Positions 33,032 to 44,726 of a DNA stretch of 54,262 bases are shown in pieces. The DNA is from Adiantum capillus-veneris (lineage: Eukaryota > Streptophyta > Polypodiopsida > Polypodiales > Pteridaceae): NCBI GenBank assembly GCA_014529385.2, contig JABFUD020000353.1:1-54262 (forward strand), written 5' to 3'. Position numbers and translations under genes: made by a program. How positions within the stretch are numbered: position 1 is the stretch's first letter; each line of letters starts with the position of its first letter. The notes beneath the pieces are model-generated. The model was given only the letters and a program-made list of their open reading frames with translations. It was not told the origin of the DNA and searched no databases.

Positions 33032-34000
33032 TGTTAGCAGCAGCCTAACAAAGAGACTTTAGTTTGAGCTCGTAAATTGCAACTCCATTCATTTTTTTAT
33101 ATAAAACCTTCATGTCCAAAGTTTGTTCTTTTAGTTATTTTTACAAAATTGTAAAGTTGACAGTCAGGGCTATGGTCTCCCATATTGTAATTAAACATTA
33201 CCCAAATGAGATCTCTAGTTCCTGTCTACCACACATTTGAGCCAGTTTGAGATGTTAAAAACCTTGGCTAAGGTATGAAATCCAATTTTTGTAAAAACCC
33301 TTATGAAGGTTTTGATAATTAATCATCTGGTTTGTCCCTTAGTGGTGTGTACTCTATCTCTTCCTTCTCCATTCTCATATCTCCTCGTGGATTGTCTATT
33401 TAGAGTGTCGTCTGCTTCAATGTGCTCATCGGTAAAAGCTCTATGTGACATTGTGATTTCTTGCAATGATTCCATGATTTTTTTGTTGCTAACCCTCTTC
33501 CCAATTGGTTCATAACTTAAGATTTGAGCATCAAAACTACATTTTAAGATATGTATAAGGACAATGTTGCTACTCTATTGAGTGCACCTTGAACAAAAAT
33601 GAACTACATCAAATCTGCCTTGTAGAAAATAGTTTTTTTTTCAAGTGATCAAAAAGTGGATTTGATACCCTAGGCTTCGGTGTTTAGACTCTATCTACCT
33701 AATCTATAAGTTTGGGGACGTTTGGAGTTCAATAACTTGGTGAATCTTCTTGCCAATGTGACAATTGGCTTTTACAATTTGACATATAATTAAGTGTTGC
33801 ATTGAGTAGATAGGGATTAACTGTGTTTTCCAACATATTGAAAACCTCTTGTAGCCTCCATGCACTAGTCGTATTAACTCCATGTACGTGGTTCTTGCTA
33901 TCTCTACAATAAGATAGAGTGAAACTTGGCAACCTACGAGCTTACATATACCAATAGGATAAAAATTTGCAAGCTTGACCAATCTAATGGGAACAAAGTT
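33032..34000 (+). mobile_element. LTR-like block, same subfamily as 12597-13500
   Basis: Begins TGTTAGCAGCAGCC directly behind the polypurine tract at 33021-33031. The promoter context AACCTTGGCTAAGGTATGAA (33259-33278) differs from that at 12737 by one base in the TATA box (TATGAAAT). The second shared patch is near 33846. The right end is not fixed. Confidence 0.55.
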
Positions 34001-35640
34001 TTGGAGAGACCTTTGTACATCTCTATAGAGCTTACTCTACAAGGCCTCACTCAATGTTGTCTTAGGAACTAACTATTCCATGGAGCTCCATTTGATTGAT
34101 AGAGAAATCTTTATCAATGTTACTTTTTAATTCCTTTGGTTGAGCTGATAGAAATGGTTGTAGAAGAATATGGCTTCATCTACAAGTATTTTTGTTAGTT
34201 CTTTGTTGCCGCAAGTGTTCACCTCTTAGATATGTAACTTACTACGTGAGTTCAAATGAATGGGTTTTTTTAATTCCAAAAAAAAATTTTAACAGGATTA
34301 TATTAACAGATGGGGTTTTTGAATTGATTTTATAAAATAAACTCATAAGTTTTTAAAGAAAAGGGGTCATTTTATTATCTTAAGCATGTAAATAAAGGGG
34401 TTTTTTAATACCCTTTGAACACACGTTATATGAATAGTTTCTTAAAGGTGCACCCCCCAAGTTTGTAGCATATGGTAAGAAACCAATGTGAGTATGGGTT
34501 ACAAAGAAACGGCCTATAATGCACTCCATGGACTCCCATTCCTTGTACAAAACAGATAAACATCTTTAAATATAGGAGCTAAATTTAAGAGAACAATCGA
34601 GGGATAGACATTTGTAAATGTAAGAGCTATATATGAAAGAAGCCATTGCAATAGAATACACTTACAATTGCATTGTGTGGATGTTGTACCTTTGAGACAT
34701 TCTACCCTGTTACTACCTTGAGCAATCACATCAGAGTGAGTGAAAACATGTTGAACTAAAATCTCTTTTACAGTTTCTTACCAACTTCCACTTTAAAATC
34801 TAGCACTCTTGCTTTCCATGCATAACATAAAGATTTGTTGTAGATAAACTTTTTCTCCTTCTTGGCTACATGATGTAAGGGCCTTCTCCTAGCCCTTACG
34901 CAAGGCCAACACATCTAAGCCACCGACTTAAAATATGAAAAAGAAAAAGAAAACAACAGAAAGAAAAAAAATGTTTGAGAAAAATTTGGGCTCAATTTAA
35001 GCACTAAAGTATACTCACGAGACACTTCCGGCTTATGCCATGGGAACATGGACATAACCAATGCAAAGACAATTAGCTTTTCATTTTGAGAAAATTAGCA
35101 TAAAGGAAAAGATAAGATAAGGAAAAAGGAAAAAGAAAAAGATAAAGAAGGAAAGAGAAGATAAGGATAAGGTTAGTAACTTGTTGAGAAAGTTTTGATA
35201 AGTAAGATAAGTTATCAAAGAAAGATAAGTTATCAAGATAAGGAAGATAAGCTATCAAAATAAGTGAAAACACTTATAATAGAAGTGCATAAAAAGAGGG
35301 CTTCTCTTCTCATTTTTCACTTCTCTCCTTCATTTTCTCAAGGTGCAAACTTGAGAGGAGGCTTGAGAAAGCCATAGCCAAACCTCTTTCACATACACAC
35401 CTTCCACACACACACACACACATCCCCAAGAGAAGCTATGGCCAAAATCCTAATCAAGTTTGTCAAAAACTTGATCTTCTTCTTCACACTACCCTCTCCC
35501 TCTCCCCTATCCTAATTCTCAAGATTTCCATAGCTTGAATCCCCTGTGCCTCTTACCAATCTCTCATTCCAAGTAGACAAATTGGGGGTCTTCAAGCAAA
35601 GTGAAGAGCCGACTACATCCAAAGCAAGGAGAAGACTAGA

Positions 35641-35641
<1 letters not shown>

Positions 35642-35680
<39 letters not shown>
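35642..35680 (+). repeat. (AC)n microsatellite
   Basis: About 19 AC units, with a shorter AC tract at 35408-35421. Confidence 0.97.
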
Positions 35681-35683
<3 letters not shown>

Positions 35684-35897
35684 GGTAACGTTTTCTTGTT
35701 CTTTTTATGCTCTTGCACTTGCTTGAAAGTGATTTACTTTCATGCTTACATAAATTTATGCTTAAGCTCTCATTTTTCCATAAGTAAGCCTTCTACTTGG
35801 GAAGAAGAAATAACTACTTAATCTTGTTGTTTCCCTCTAATTATGATTCATTACTAATCTTAACTAACCATGTTGCTAACAACTAACCCGATGTTAT

Positions 35898-36083
35898 TTC
35901 AAGTTCTCTAGATTACCAGACTAATATGGCCTAGAGAGAGTAGAAAGCACTCTCTTTAACCATAGGTGACTGGAGATCAGACTTATATTTCAAGTTCCAC
36001 TCTCTAGATTACCAGACTAATATGGAATGGAGAGAGTAGAAAGTACTCTCTTTAACCATAGTTGACTAAAGATCATACAAAAA
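35898..36083 (+). repeat. 96-bp tandem duplication
   Basis: TCTCTAGATTACCAGACTAA starts at 35905 and again at 36001. The two units agree except for scattered changes (GGCCTAGAG versus GGAATGGAG, GCACTC versus GTACTC, GGTGAC versus GTTGAC). Confidence 0.9.
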
Positions 36084-36822
36084 TAGCATGCATGTTGGAT
36101 GATAATTAATATCTATACGTATCCTTAAACTCCACCAAAAATAATTTTCTATTTTTAAGATGCATGAGATAATTTCCACATAATTACAAGCAAATAAGTA
36201 TTTAAATTTTTTGGAATTAACCATTCTATTCAAAATGGCATTATAATTTACTCTAAAAAGAATGCTCTTATGAAATATTCACAAGTTTTTCTTCAAATTT
36301 AAGAAATAGGATTTTTCTTCTTTCAAAGAGAAAAAGAGCATGTGTGTAAGATTAATTTAGTGATACCAATAAAGTTAATACTAATTCTCTCAAGGAGAGT
36401 TAAGTTTTGAAGGGTAGCCTTATCTTAATCAAAGGAGTTTTCCTTAGAAGTGGGAATTTCCTTCCGATTAAGGTATCCCCCCCTCTTAACAATTGGAAAG
36501 TCCCAAAACCATAAGCCTTCATCTCCTCTATTGGCACTCATTGACAGAATGCTTTGGTTGACAACAGTGTAATGACATTTCTAGCCCTCCCTCTTGATGC
36601 TCTTGATTTGCAATCAGCACGAGCAATGCGAGATGGGGAGCTTACCTCTTAGATATCAACGACACTACAACCTAGCAGTAGTACTTCGATGAAGGCGGTT
36701 AGTGCTTCTTCAATTTCTTCTCCTCCTCCGTTCTCCAATTAGAGTATTCCCGTAGCCATTCATCCATGGTCGACGACGCGCATCATTTTTGGCGTTGTAA
36801 ACTAAAGGTTTTTGAGAAGCCC

Positions 36823-36840
36823 TCCTCAGTGGGGGCACCA
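36823..36840 (-). other. Primer-binding site next to a truncated LTR
   Basis: On the minus strand TGGTGCCCCCACTGAGGA starts two bases behind an LTR end CTATCA. The TGGTGCCCC form differs from both the tRNA-Asp and the initiator-Met sites in this window. The tRNA was not identified. Confidence 0.55.
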
Positions 36841-36842
36841 AA

Positions 36843-37425
36843 TGATAGGCGCAAAGGCAAAACGAACCCCAGCGGCCTCTACGCCAGGACCTCGAATGCT
36901 AACTCATCACAAGGAGTAGACATGGGACACCACCTAGCTCTGAGCGGCTAGGATGCAGACAACAATATTTAAAATAACACTAATATAGCACACCGTAGAG
37001 AGAGAGAGAGACAGAGACGTAGACGTAGATGATGAAAACCCCTCGAGATGTCAGGGCAAAATTGATTCAAATGGTATCTATAAAAGACATAGTTTCATTG
37101 AGATGAAGACCGTGGTGATAGAGAGAGAGAGAGAGAGAGAGAGACTATAGTGCATTCTCTAGGAAAAATTTCATATGCACGGAGATCCTACTCTTGTGTG
37201 TGGTGACCCTTAGAGTCAGTGTGTGTGCATGGCTTCCTTCTCAAGTGCTGACTCCCCAAGTGTTGTCATAATAGTGACCTCTCAGTGTTCTTTTATAGGT
37301 GCAGGCTGCATTAGTTTAGGATAATCTGATTAGGTTAGGGCCCTAATCAAGAGAGACAAAGCAAGGAGCCAGGTCCCAGATGGTTGACCCTTGCTTTGTT
37401 TTAGGAGAACTTTAAAATGATATCT
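36843..37425 (-). mobile_element. LTR cut by the chromovirus
   Basis: Plus-strand start TGATAGGCGCAAAGG sits behind the primer site. On the minus strand a TATA box is seen in GCACCTATAAAAGAACAC (near 37300), so transcription runs to the left. Short GA tracts lie at 36999-37010 and 37120-37142. The chromovirus LTR begins at 37426 inside this LTR, so its U3 end is missing. The rest was not found on the other side of the chromovirus. Confidence 0.55.
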
Positions 37426-39010
37426 TGTAACATTTAATGGCCTAATAACTTATGTGTAGCGGAAATTAGCATGAACATAGTGGGCATTTCATTAGAATAG
37501 ATTCCTAATGAGAATTACAAGAGTGCTTGGGTGGAGAGAGCAACAAAAAGCATAACACCTAGTTAGATAGCATCGACAATACTTTCAAAAGAGAGAGAAA
37601 TTAAGCTATTGACAACATTTGAGGACCGGATTTGCATGGAGCCGGTCCCCCCTCCAAAAGGCTTTGTATTATGGTTTCTCCCATCAAGAGAGACATGGTA
37701 CAATACAATTCTTTGGGTTCCTTTAAGACTAGCTAGTGCAATGAAGATGGAAACTTCATGCACTAAGCAAAACACTTAACAAACACAACTTGAATTATCC
37801 CCGTTCTCAGACCCAAGACCTCACACACCTTCGAAGATGGTGAGAGCTAGCAGGGTATGAGAGTAGATTGAGAGGAAGAAGGAGTATCTTACGAGAAAGA
37901 TGTACATCTCCTCACATAATCACTCATATGTAGCATAGCTTAGCTTAGTAATTAGCTTGGTATAGGAGATGAGCATGCATTGAAGCTTGGCTCTTGGTTG
38001 GATTTGCATCCACATGCCAAGAGAGTGTTGATGTAGGCTTTTATCTCACAAGCTTGGAGTAGGTGATGAATTCTCCATTAAAGCTTGGGAAGATTTAATC
38101 TTCTCTTTCTTCACACATGAGCTTGTGTGAGTGTGTGTGTGATAATGCCTTGCAAAAATGAGCCCCCCTCTCTCTAGGGCGAGCCCTCTTGCTAATTCTT
38201 GTTGTTGAAGCCTCATTGGCCCTCCCCAAGTCAAGCCAATTACAATTAAGCAGCATAAGTGATAGCCTTCTGACATGTGTCCCCCTTTCCCCTTTTGTGA
38301 GAGCTTTAGGTAATTAAATAATTAAACTAAACTCTCATTGGACCCCTTTGCCTCCTGGCCAATAGGAATCAGGCAAGCCATGGGGCTCCTGAATGCTCAT
38401 TGGACCCCTTGGGAGACTGCCCAATAGTCTTCTAGGAGACTTAATTCTCATTGGTTTCTTTTATTAAATGTTTTTAAATTAATTAAACTAGATTTACTCT
38501 AGCTTAATTCTCATTGGTCCACTTCAAGGGTCATCCAATAGAAATTGGGCACACCTTGTGGGCATCTAGCCTAGGGAGCTGACATGTGTCCCTCATTCCC
38601 TTTGTGTAAAGGGAGCCTGTGTGTGTGTGTGTGGATTTCTCTCTCATCCCCTACCTTTAGGGCTCGCCCCCTCCCATGTAGGGATGTGCAAAGACTTTTA
38701 GGGCACACACAAAGCATCCAATTTTCCCTAGGGTTGACCTTTGGACACAACCTTTGAATTTTGGAACCTTAGCATTTTGGAAGTCTTAATGGGCTGAACC
38801 TTAGGGTCTTTTTAGCCCATTGTACACATGGATCTTTTGCAGATGGCCCCCCCCTTTGGATCCCTATTTTCCCTCCTTTGGATCCCTACTGTGGCCGGTC
38901 TGCTAGCTTAACCAATATTCTAGCTTTTTCTCCCTGGCCTTCCCCACATTAAATGATCAGTTTAATATGAGAAAATCATTTAGGAGAATTAGATATTGAT
39001 TATTATGACA
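37426..39010 (-). mobile_element. 3' LTR of the chromovirus
   Basis: 1585 bp, TGTAACATTT on the left and TTATGACA on the right in plus orientation, so TG...CA on either strand. It is the full-length copy. A 70-codon reverse ORF (37775-37563) recurs in the other LTR because the sequence is duplicated; it is not a gene. A TG tract lies near 38617-38632. Confidence 0.88.
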
Positions 39011-39047
39011 TTACCTCTCTCTTGAAATCATAGTCGTCCTCGACTAT
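39011..39047 (-). other. Polypurine tract and hairpin of the chromovirus
   Basis: On the minus strand CATAGTCG AGGA CGACTATG forms an 8-bp hairpin. The purine tract TTCAAGAGAGAGG follows, then TAA and the LTR start TGTCATAATAATC. Confidence 0.75.
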
Positions 39048-39320
39048 GGTGTAGAGAAGATAAAGTATATTCATGAGTCCTTTTCTTAGCGGGTAGAGGA
39101 TCCCTATGTTACCCTACGACATCATTCCACAATGGATGACTAATCCATTTGGCGCTTGAGAGCCTGAGGCTGCCGCAAGCATGTCTACACATTAGTCCTA
39201 TCAGTCTTCCATAGTAGAGTGACAAGCTCTACTTGGTGTTTGGGACACGTCGTCTCCGCAAACTTGATCTAAGCATGCATACTACTTCATTTTTGTGCAC
39301 AAATAAAGAAAAAGAGAGTC

Positions 39321-40325
39321 TTATAAGACAAAAACTTTGTTCATTTTTAACATTTTGTACATTTGCTTACTCTTGGAAGCATTGTAAACATTGACAAGGT
39401 TTAGTTTATCCTTTAATTGTATGCCTTGCATCCATCTAGCATCTTCAAAAGGATAATTCTTAAACTTAATAAGATATCGTCGGATAGTCTTACCGCCTCT
39501 TAGTATCTTGTCTTCATGTCGGAGAATGGACTCGGGCTGCAGCACCTCTTCTTGGTCCTCGATCTCCGGTGGGTCTTCAATAGTTGGTTCTTGAGGTGGC
39601 TCTCCTTTGTAAGGCTTTAATAGTCTCACATGAAAAGCATTGTGTATGAGCCAATGATTGGGCAACTTGAGTTGATAGGCCATCTCATTGATTGGCCTAA
39701 GAATCTGAAAGGGACCATAGTATCTTTTTGCTAGTTTAGCATAGTACTTTTGGTGACCCGTAGGATTCTTGCACGTTGTGTGCCTTAATCGAGCCTTGAG
39801 AAACTTTAACAAGACCCAATCATTTTCTTTAAAGGCTTGGGCTCTTCTGTGCTTGTCAGTAGCAACTTTTTGCCTTTGCTGTGAGATAGAGATAGCATCC
39901 TTAATCTTTTGAAAAGATTCTTGTAGGTCTCGGCTATACTCATCTGCAGCGAAGATCTTCCCATGTACCTTAAGTAGCAAGGGACTTTTTGATCTTCCCT
40001 CAATTACCTCGAAAGGTGCTTTTCCCGTGGAAGTACGTACAGTGTTATTGTAAGCATACTCCACTAAGGGTAAGTACTTCTCCCATTGGGATCTTTGATC
40101 TACTTCCGTTACATAGGCTTTTAGTAGATCGAGAATGGTTAGGTTATCTATTTCACTTTGGCCATCAGTTTGTGGATGATAGGCCGAAGAGAAGTTTAGC
40201 CTTGTTCCTAAATTCTCAAAGAGACCCTTCCAGAAATTACTGGTCATTCTAGGATCTCTATCCGACACTATGGACATGGGCAAGCCATGATACTTGAAAA
40301 TTTTTGAAATAAAGAGGGTTGCCAT
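39321..40325 (-). pseudogene. Integrase core end, GPF module and chromodomain
   Basis: 334 codons, part of a longer Pol. VSDRDPR (Asp at residue 22) and DGQSEI (Glu at 58) give the last two catalytic residues with D35E spacing. RYYGPFQIL (201-209) is the GPF module. Residues 258-312 (EEVLQPESILRHEDK, then YLIKFKNYPFEDARWMQG) form a chromodomain, which steers integration towards marked chromatin in this family. The ORF starts right behind a TAA at 40326-40328, where the earlier integrase text ([34 protein letters not shown]) ends in the same frame; that text holds the first catalytic Asp. Confidence 0.85.
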
Positions 40326-41168
40326 TTAATGGGCTTTGATAGTCTTTTTGACAGGTATAAAATGAGCTTGTTTACTAAACCTGTCTACTATCGTCCATAT
40401 TCCCGTATTCCCATGGATAGACTTAGGCAATCCAAAGATAAAATCCATGGATATGCTCTCCCATGGTGAATTAGGGATTGGCAAGGGTTGAAGCAATCCA
40501 AGTTGCTTCCCTCTATCAAATTTTGTCTTTTGTCATACCACACATTTGGAAACATACTCTTGTATGTTTACTTTCATGGTAGGCCAATAGAAATATGTTT
40601 TAATTCCCTTTAAGGTAGACTGAATCCCTCTATGCCCCGCATAAGGTGGAGCATGAGATTCATACATTAGTTTCTCACATAGTGAATTAGTGACGCATAG
40701 TCTATTACCATAGAGAAGATAACCATCTTGTAAAGTAAATGGTTCTTCTTTCTTCCCTAATGCAAGGGCTGAAATCATATCTCTAAAATCGGGATCAATA
40801 GCATACTCATCTATCATTGAAGATAGATCATTGTGAGTTGCTATGGAAACCGCATTCACTCTCGGCCGTCTTGAGAGTGCATCAGCTACTTGATTATGCT
40901 TGCCAGCAATGTGAGCAATATGAAAATGAAATTGCGAAAGGAAATTTTCCCACCTCATTTGTTTGTCGGAGAGCTTGGTCTGCGTCATGAAGTACTTAAG
41001 ACTTTGGTGATCCGTTCGCAAAATGAAAGGAGTCCCCAATAAATAATGCTTCCATGAGTCTAAGGCATGTAGAAATGCAAGGAGTTCCTTTTCGTATATG
41101 CCTAGAGCTTGCTCAACAGGGTCGAGCCTTCGACACTCATAGCCTATGGCGTGCCCTTCTTGGAGCAA
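40326..41168 (-). pseudogene. RNase H and integrase zinc-finger part
   Basis: Starts after the frameshift near 41210. The RNase H has EGHAIGYECRRLDPVEQ, EKELLAFLHALDSWKHYL, LRTDHQSLKYFMTQTKLSD and HIAGKHNQVADALSRRP. The integrase HHCC finger follows: AGHRGIQSTLKGIKTYFYWP and YVSKCVV. The next codon, where the second Cys of the finger is expected, is TGA (40533-40535). Reading resumes [17 protein letters not shown] in the same frame, so this is a nonsense change rather than a shift. Confidence 0.85.
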
Positions 41169-42715
41169 AACAGCTCCAAGGCAATCACCACAAGCATCAC
41201 ATTGGACCTCAAACGGTTTGAGAGATCCAGTAGTATAAGCATAGGTTGAGAGATAAGCTTTTCTTTAAGCTTTTCGAAAGCATTGTTCTCCTTAGCAGAC
41301 CATGTATACCTAACGCTTTTCTTTGTTAGGTCATGTAATGGTCCCGCAATTTGTGAGAACTTTTCTATGAAGCGTCTATAGTATGCACACATACGTATAA
41401 AGCTTCTTAGTTCATGAAGATTCCTTGGTTTAGGCCATCCTTTTATTACCTCTAACTTGGATGGATCCATTTGGATGCCATCTTGAGAGATAATGTGACC
41501 TAAATACTGAATCTCTTGCAAGAAAAATTCACTTTTCTTTCGATTAACATAAAGTCTATTCTCTCTTAAAACTTGAAATATTACCTGGAGGTGTTGCTTG
41601 TGTTCCTCCAATGAATTAGAATAGATGATAATATCATCAAAGAACACTCCAGTGAAGGTTCGATGAGGCCTGAACAGCTTCTCCATCAAGCGGTTGAATG
41701 TGGCTGGTGCATTGGTCAAGCCAAAAGGCATGACAATGTATTCGTAAAGACCAAATGTAGTACAAAATGTGGTCTTTACAATGTCTTGATCAACTATCCT
41801 TATTTGATGATAGCCACTTTTTAGGTCAATCCTATTGAAGTAGGTCGATCCTTGTAGCTTATCAAATAGGTCTTCTACCCGTGGAACGGGAAACCTATTC
41901 TTGATAGTGATCCTATTTAGTGCTCTATAGTCGACACACATACGATATGTGCCGTCTTTCTTTTGCACTAATAGCACAGGTGAGCAAAATGGAGGTGAGC
42001 TTGGCCTAACCATACCCTTCTCAACTAACTCATGCACTTGCCTCATAATCTCCTCTTGTTGAGCTTGAGAAACTCTATAAGGAGGTTTATTAGGCGGTGA
42101 ACTTCCTGGAAGAAGTTCAATTGCATGGTCATCATTACCTCGTTTAGGAGGTAGCTCACAAGGGATGTCGTCAATAAAAACATCTTGAAAACCCTTGAGA
42201 AAATTGGATAACTCTAATTCCTTTTGGTTGCTTTTATTTTCTTTTGTTAAAGCATTAGGTTCATTTTGAGAATCTTTAACAAAAATCATGTACACGGAAA
42301 TAGAGCTCTTTATTGACTTGTTGAAAGCTGGTGTATGTACAATGGGGATGGTGCTACCCATTTCCTTAGCATTTATATACATGTATTTTTCCCTGAACTT
42401 AAAGGAGATTCTCCTTTCAGGAAATTTAACATCGGCAGCCAGGCGGTCAAACCATGGTGCCCCTAGGATTACATCCTCATGCTTGAGAGGAGAGATAAAG
42501 AAGTCCTCTTTGTCCACATAGCCTTGGACATGAAGCCTCAATTTCCCGATTAAGGGAGTGACTGAAGCTTCTTGCCCCTTGAAGGCACTGTCTGCGGGTA
42601 GGACATCTCCCATCTCGTAGGATTGTATGCCTAGCTTGGTGGCTAACTCCATAGATATAAAACTGTGAGTAGAACCAGGGTCAAAGAGAATAAAAGCATC
42701 GTGTTCTCTTACCTT
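41144..42715 (-). pseudogene. Protease and reverse transcriptase
   Basis: The protease starts with AFILFDPGSTHSFIS, where DPG replaces the usual D-S/T-G, a variant also found in related plant elements. HEDVILGAPWFDRL is its second conserved block. The RT has KDGTYRMCVDYRALNRITIK, STYFNRIDLKSGYHQIRI, MPFGLTNAPATFNRLMEKLF and the catalytic GVFFDDIIIYS, all key residues present. The connection WPKPRNLHELRSFIRMCAYY leads to RNase H. The frame is lost near 41210, where the RNase H start reads PFEVQCDACGDCLGAVLL in another frame. The start overlaps the end of gag. Confidence 0.9.
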
Positions 42716-44290
42716 TCCCCAAGCATGGCACAGAGGAGATCCTTTGTGATGAGTTTGGTGTGAATTTCCTCCTCTTGGATTTTAACCAAGGAAGCTCTAG
42801 GAGGATCTTGGCGGTTGTTCTTTTGGGGACAAGCGCGGTACGCATGCCCTTGTTCGCCGCACTTGAAACATCGGTTATCCTTACGATAACGCTCAAGCTC
42901 TTCAGGAGAGAGTTTATTCTTACCTTTGTAAACTCCCTTCTCTTTAGCTTTGTTGGAGTTGCCCTTAGGAGACTTTTGGACATTGTCCTTCCCCTTAGGC
43001 TCATTGGAACCCTTGTTTTCCGGGGGCTTATTATTTCTTTTTGCCCCGTTTGGAAATTGATTCGAGAGGCCACCATAGTGTGGTGTATTACCGCCGATAT
43101 GGTACGTGGTCTTTGGGAGTTGACATACTCCGCCATTTCTTCGGTTAAGCCCACAAAATTGTTGCTTTTGCTCTCCAAAATCCAACTTTTTGAAGACAGT
43201 GGCTTTGAGTTGTAGGTCCCAAAACTTGTATACATATTTGTGGATGATTCATTGGGAGAGAGCTTTAAGCTTCGCCATTCGGTGAGTACTTTGTCTTTGG
43301 CATCGTTGGCCAAAAACTGCTTCATAATGGAAGCTCTTAAAGCTTTCCATGTTCGTGGAGCTTCACCATTGGCTCATAGGCTAGACCACCATTGTCTAGC
43401 GGACTTTTGAAAGTGCATAGCTACATGGCGTAGCTTAGAGGACTCCGTGAAGCCCTCATCTCCAAACGTCGCATCGAATTGCTGGATAAAGGCCAAGACT
43501 TTGTCCGTGGCACCAAAGGTACCATCATAGGTAAGGAAAGAGATGCTCTTCCCTCCCTCTTTGAATTTCTTCAGCTTGGACGACCTCTTCCATGCGGTAT
43601 AGGATTTCCTATGGCCTCTTCTTTTTGATGGTTCAAAATTTGCACCATCACTTTCTTCAGAAGGTGAAGAATTTGAAGAAGGTGGAGAAGAGGGTGACCT
43701 CTTTCTCGCCTTTTTCTTGTCCTGATCTTTGTCGTCTTCACCATAGCTTTCATAAGAGGAAGAGGATGAAGAAGATGGAGAAGAGGGTGTCCTCTTTCTC
43801 GCCTTTTTCTTCTCTTGCTTTTTATCATCCCTCTTCGAGAATTGTGGGAGGAGAAGAATACGATGGTCTTCTCCGCTTTGGTGGTGATGGAGAGCGTTTA
43901 GCCCGCCATCTTCGTGGAGCCATCTCCGCCGAGGTGACGGGAGACTCGCTTCTTTCTCGTTCCTTCGGTGGAGGCTCTTGAGTTCTCCTTTGGGAAGGAG
44001 ATGCATCATCAAGAAGTAAATTCTTGAGCCCTTCATAAGGATTCTCTTCTTCTTCCCAAATCGGAGAGAGACCTCTTTTGGGAGTCTCACAAGGAGGCTT
44101 CCTAGGTGTTCTCTCGTCATGGTGATGCGCTTGGAGAATCCCGTGAGCACGGAGCTGCCGTTGCACTTCACTTTGGAGAGATGGATTGCCCATGGCTTGT
44201 TGAAGCCTAGTAACAAGATAGTTAACAAGCATTGAAGCATCATTAGTAGCTTGCTCATGAGCAAAATCAAAGTTATCAACATTAATTTCA
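42709..44290 (-). pseudogene. Gag with zinc knuckle
   Basis: Reading begins near 44290 (SKESEINVDNFDFAHEQATN) and MLVNYLVTRLQQAMGN. It is followed by a highly charged Arg- and Ser-rich part (RRWRAKRSPSPPKRRRPSYS), a shift near 43840, and two copies of a KKARKR-Thr/Ser-PSSP repeat. The capsid part reads FGATDKVLAFIQQFDATFGD and HVAMHFQKSARQWWSSL. A TGA (43374-43376) interrupts it before ANGEAPRTWKALRASIMKQF. After a shift near 43240 it reads YVYKFWDLQLKATVFKKL and the knuckle CFKCGEQGHAYRACP (CX2CX4HX4C). The last codons overlap the protease in another frame. Confidence 0.82.
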
Positions 44291-44710
44291 CTCTCTTTAC
44301 TATTGCCATTCTAACAACTTTTAGGTGTAAACTTTTTAGGTGTACTTTGGCACTTCAAGCCCTAGTTGCTACTCCTCTTTACCCCTTTAGAAAAAGCACT
44401 CAAGCTACTGTACCCGCGGCTCGAATACCATTAATTGCAAGGAATAGAAGCGAGGGTCTTTCAACACCAAAACAGCACCGGCTCCTGTCAAGCTTCAAAT
44501 AGCTCAATAGTGGTTAAGACGTAGGCAAGCCCCGTAGGACTCCACTATTAAGACCATAGCTCTCGACGGTGATGCCCCATTAACTGCACAAAGGCAGGCG
44601 CACTGCAAGGCTGAAAAATCCCTATTCTACTTACTCACAGGCAATTAATAATACCAACCATTTGTAGCTAGCTTGAGGACCTCCCTTCTTGAGCAAGAAA
44701 AGAGAAACCT

Positions 44711-44726
44711 TGAGCTCTGATACCAA
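44711..44726 (-). other. Primer-binding site, initiator-Met tRNA
   Basis: On the minus strand the LTR end TGTTACA is followed by TTGGTATCAGAGCTCA, which matches the 3' end of plant initiator methionine tRNA (TGGTATCAGAGC). Confidence 0.93.

Larger units (their letters stand above)
34001..36822. other. Unassigned stretch with LTR-like signals
   Basis: No coding region. 34874-34899 starts TGTAAGGGC and folds on GCCCTTAC, as LTR ends sometimes do. A promoter-like GCATAAAAAGAGGG lies at 35287-35300, followed by TC-rich leader sequence. An (AC)n tract fills 35642-35680. A 96-bp tandem duplication lies at 35898-36083. 36540-36822 is non-coding leader of the LTR that begins at 36843. Confidence 0.4.

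Noticed and set aside
37563-37775. 70-codon ORF nearly identical to one at 44864-45076
   Set aside because: It is duplicated because both lie in the LTRs of the chromovirus; no protein features.
43592-43981. 129-codon plus-strand ORF
   Set aside because: Antisense shadow of the charged part of the chromovirus gag.
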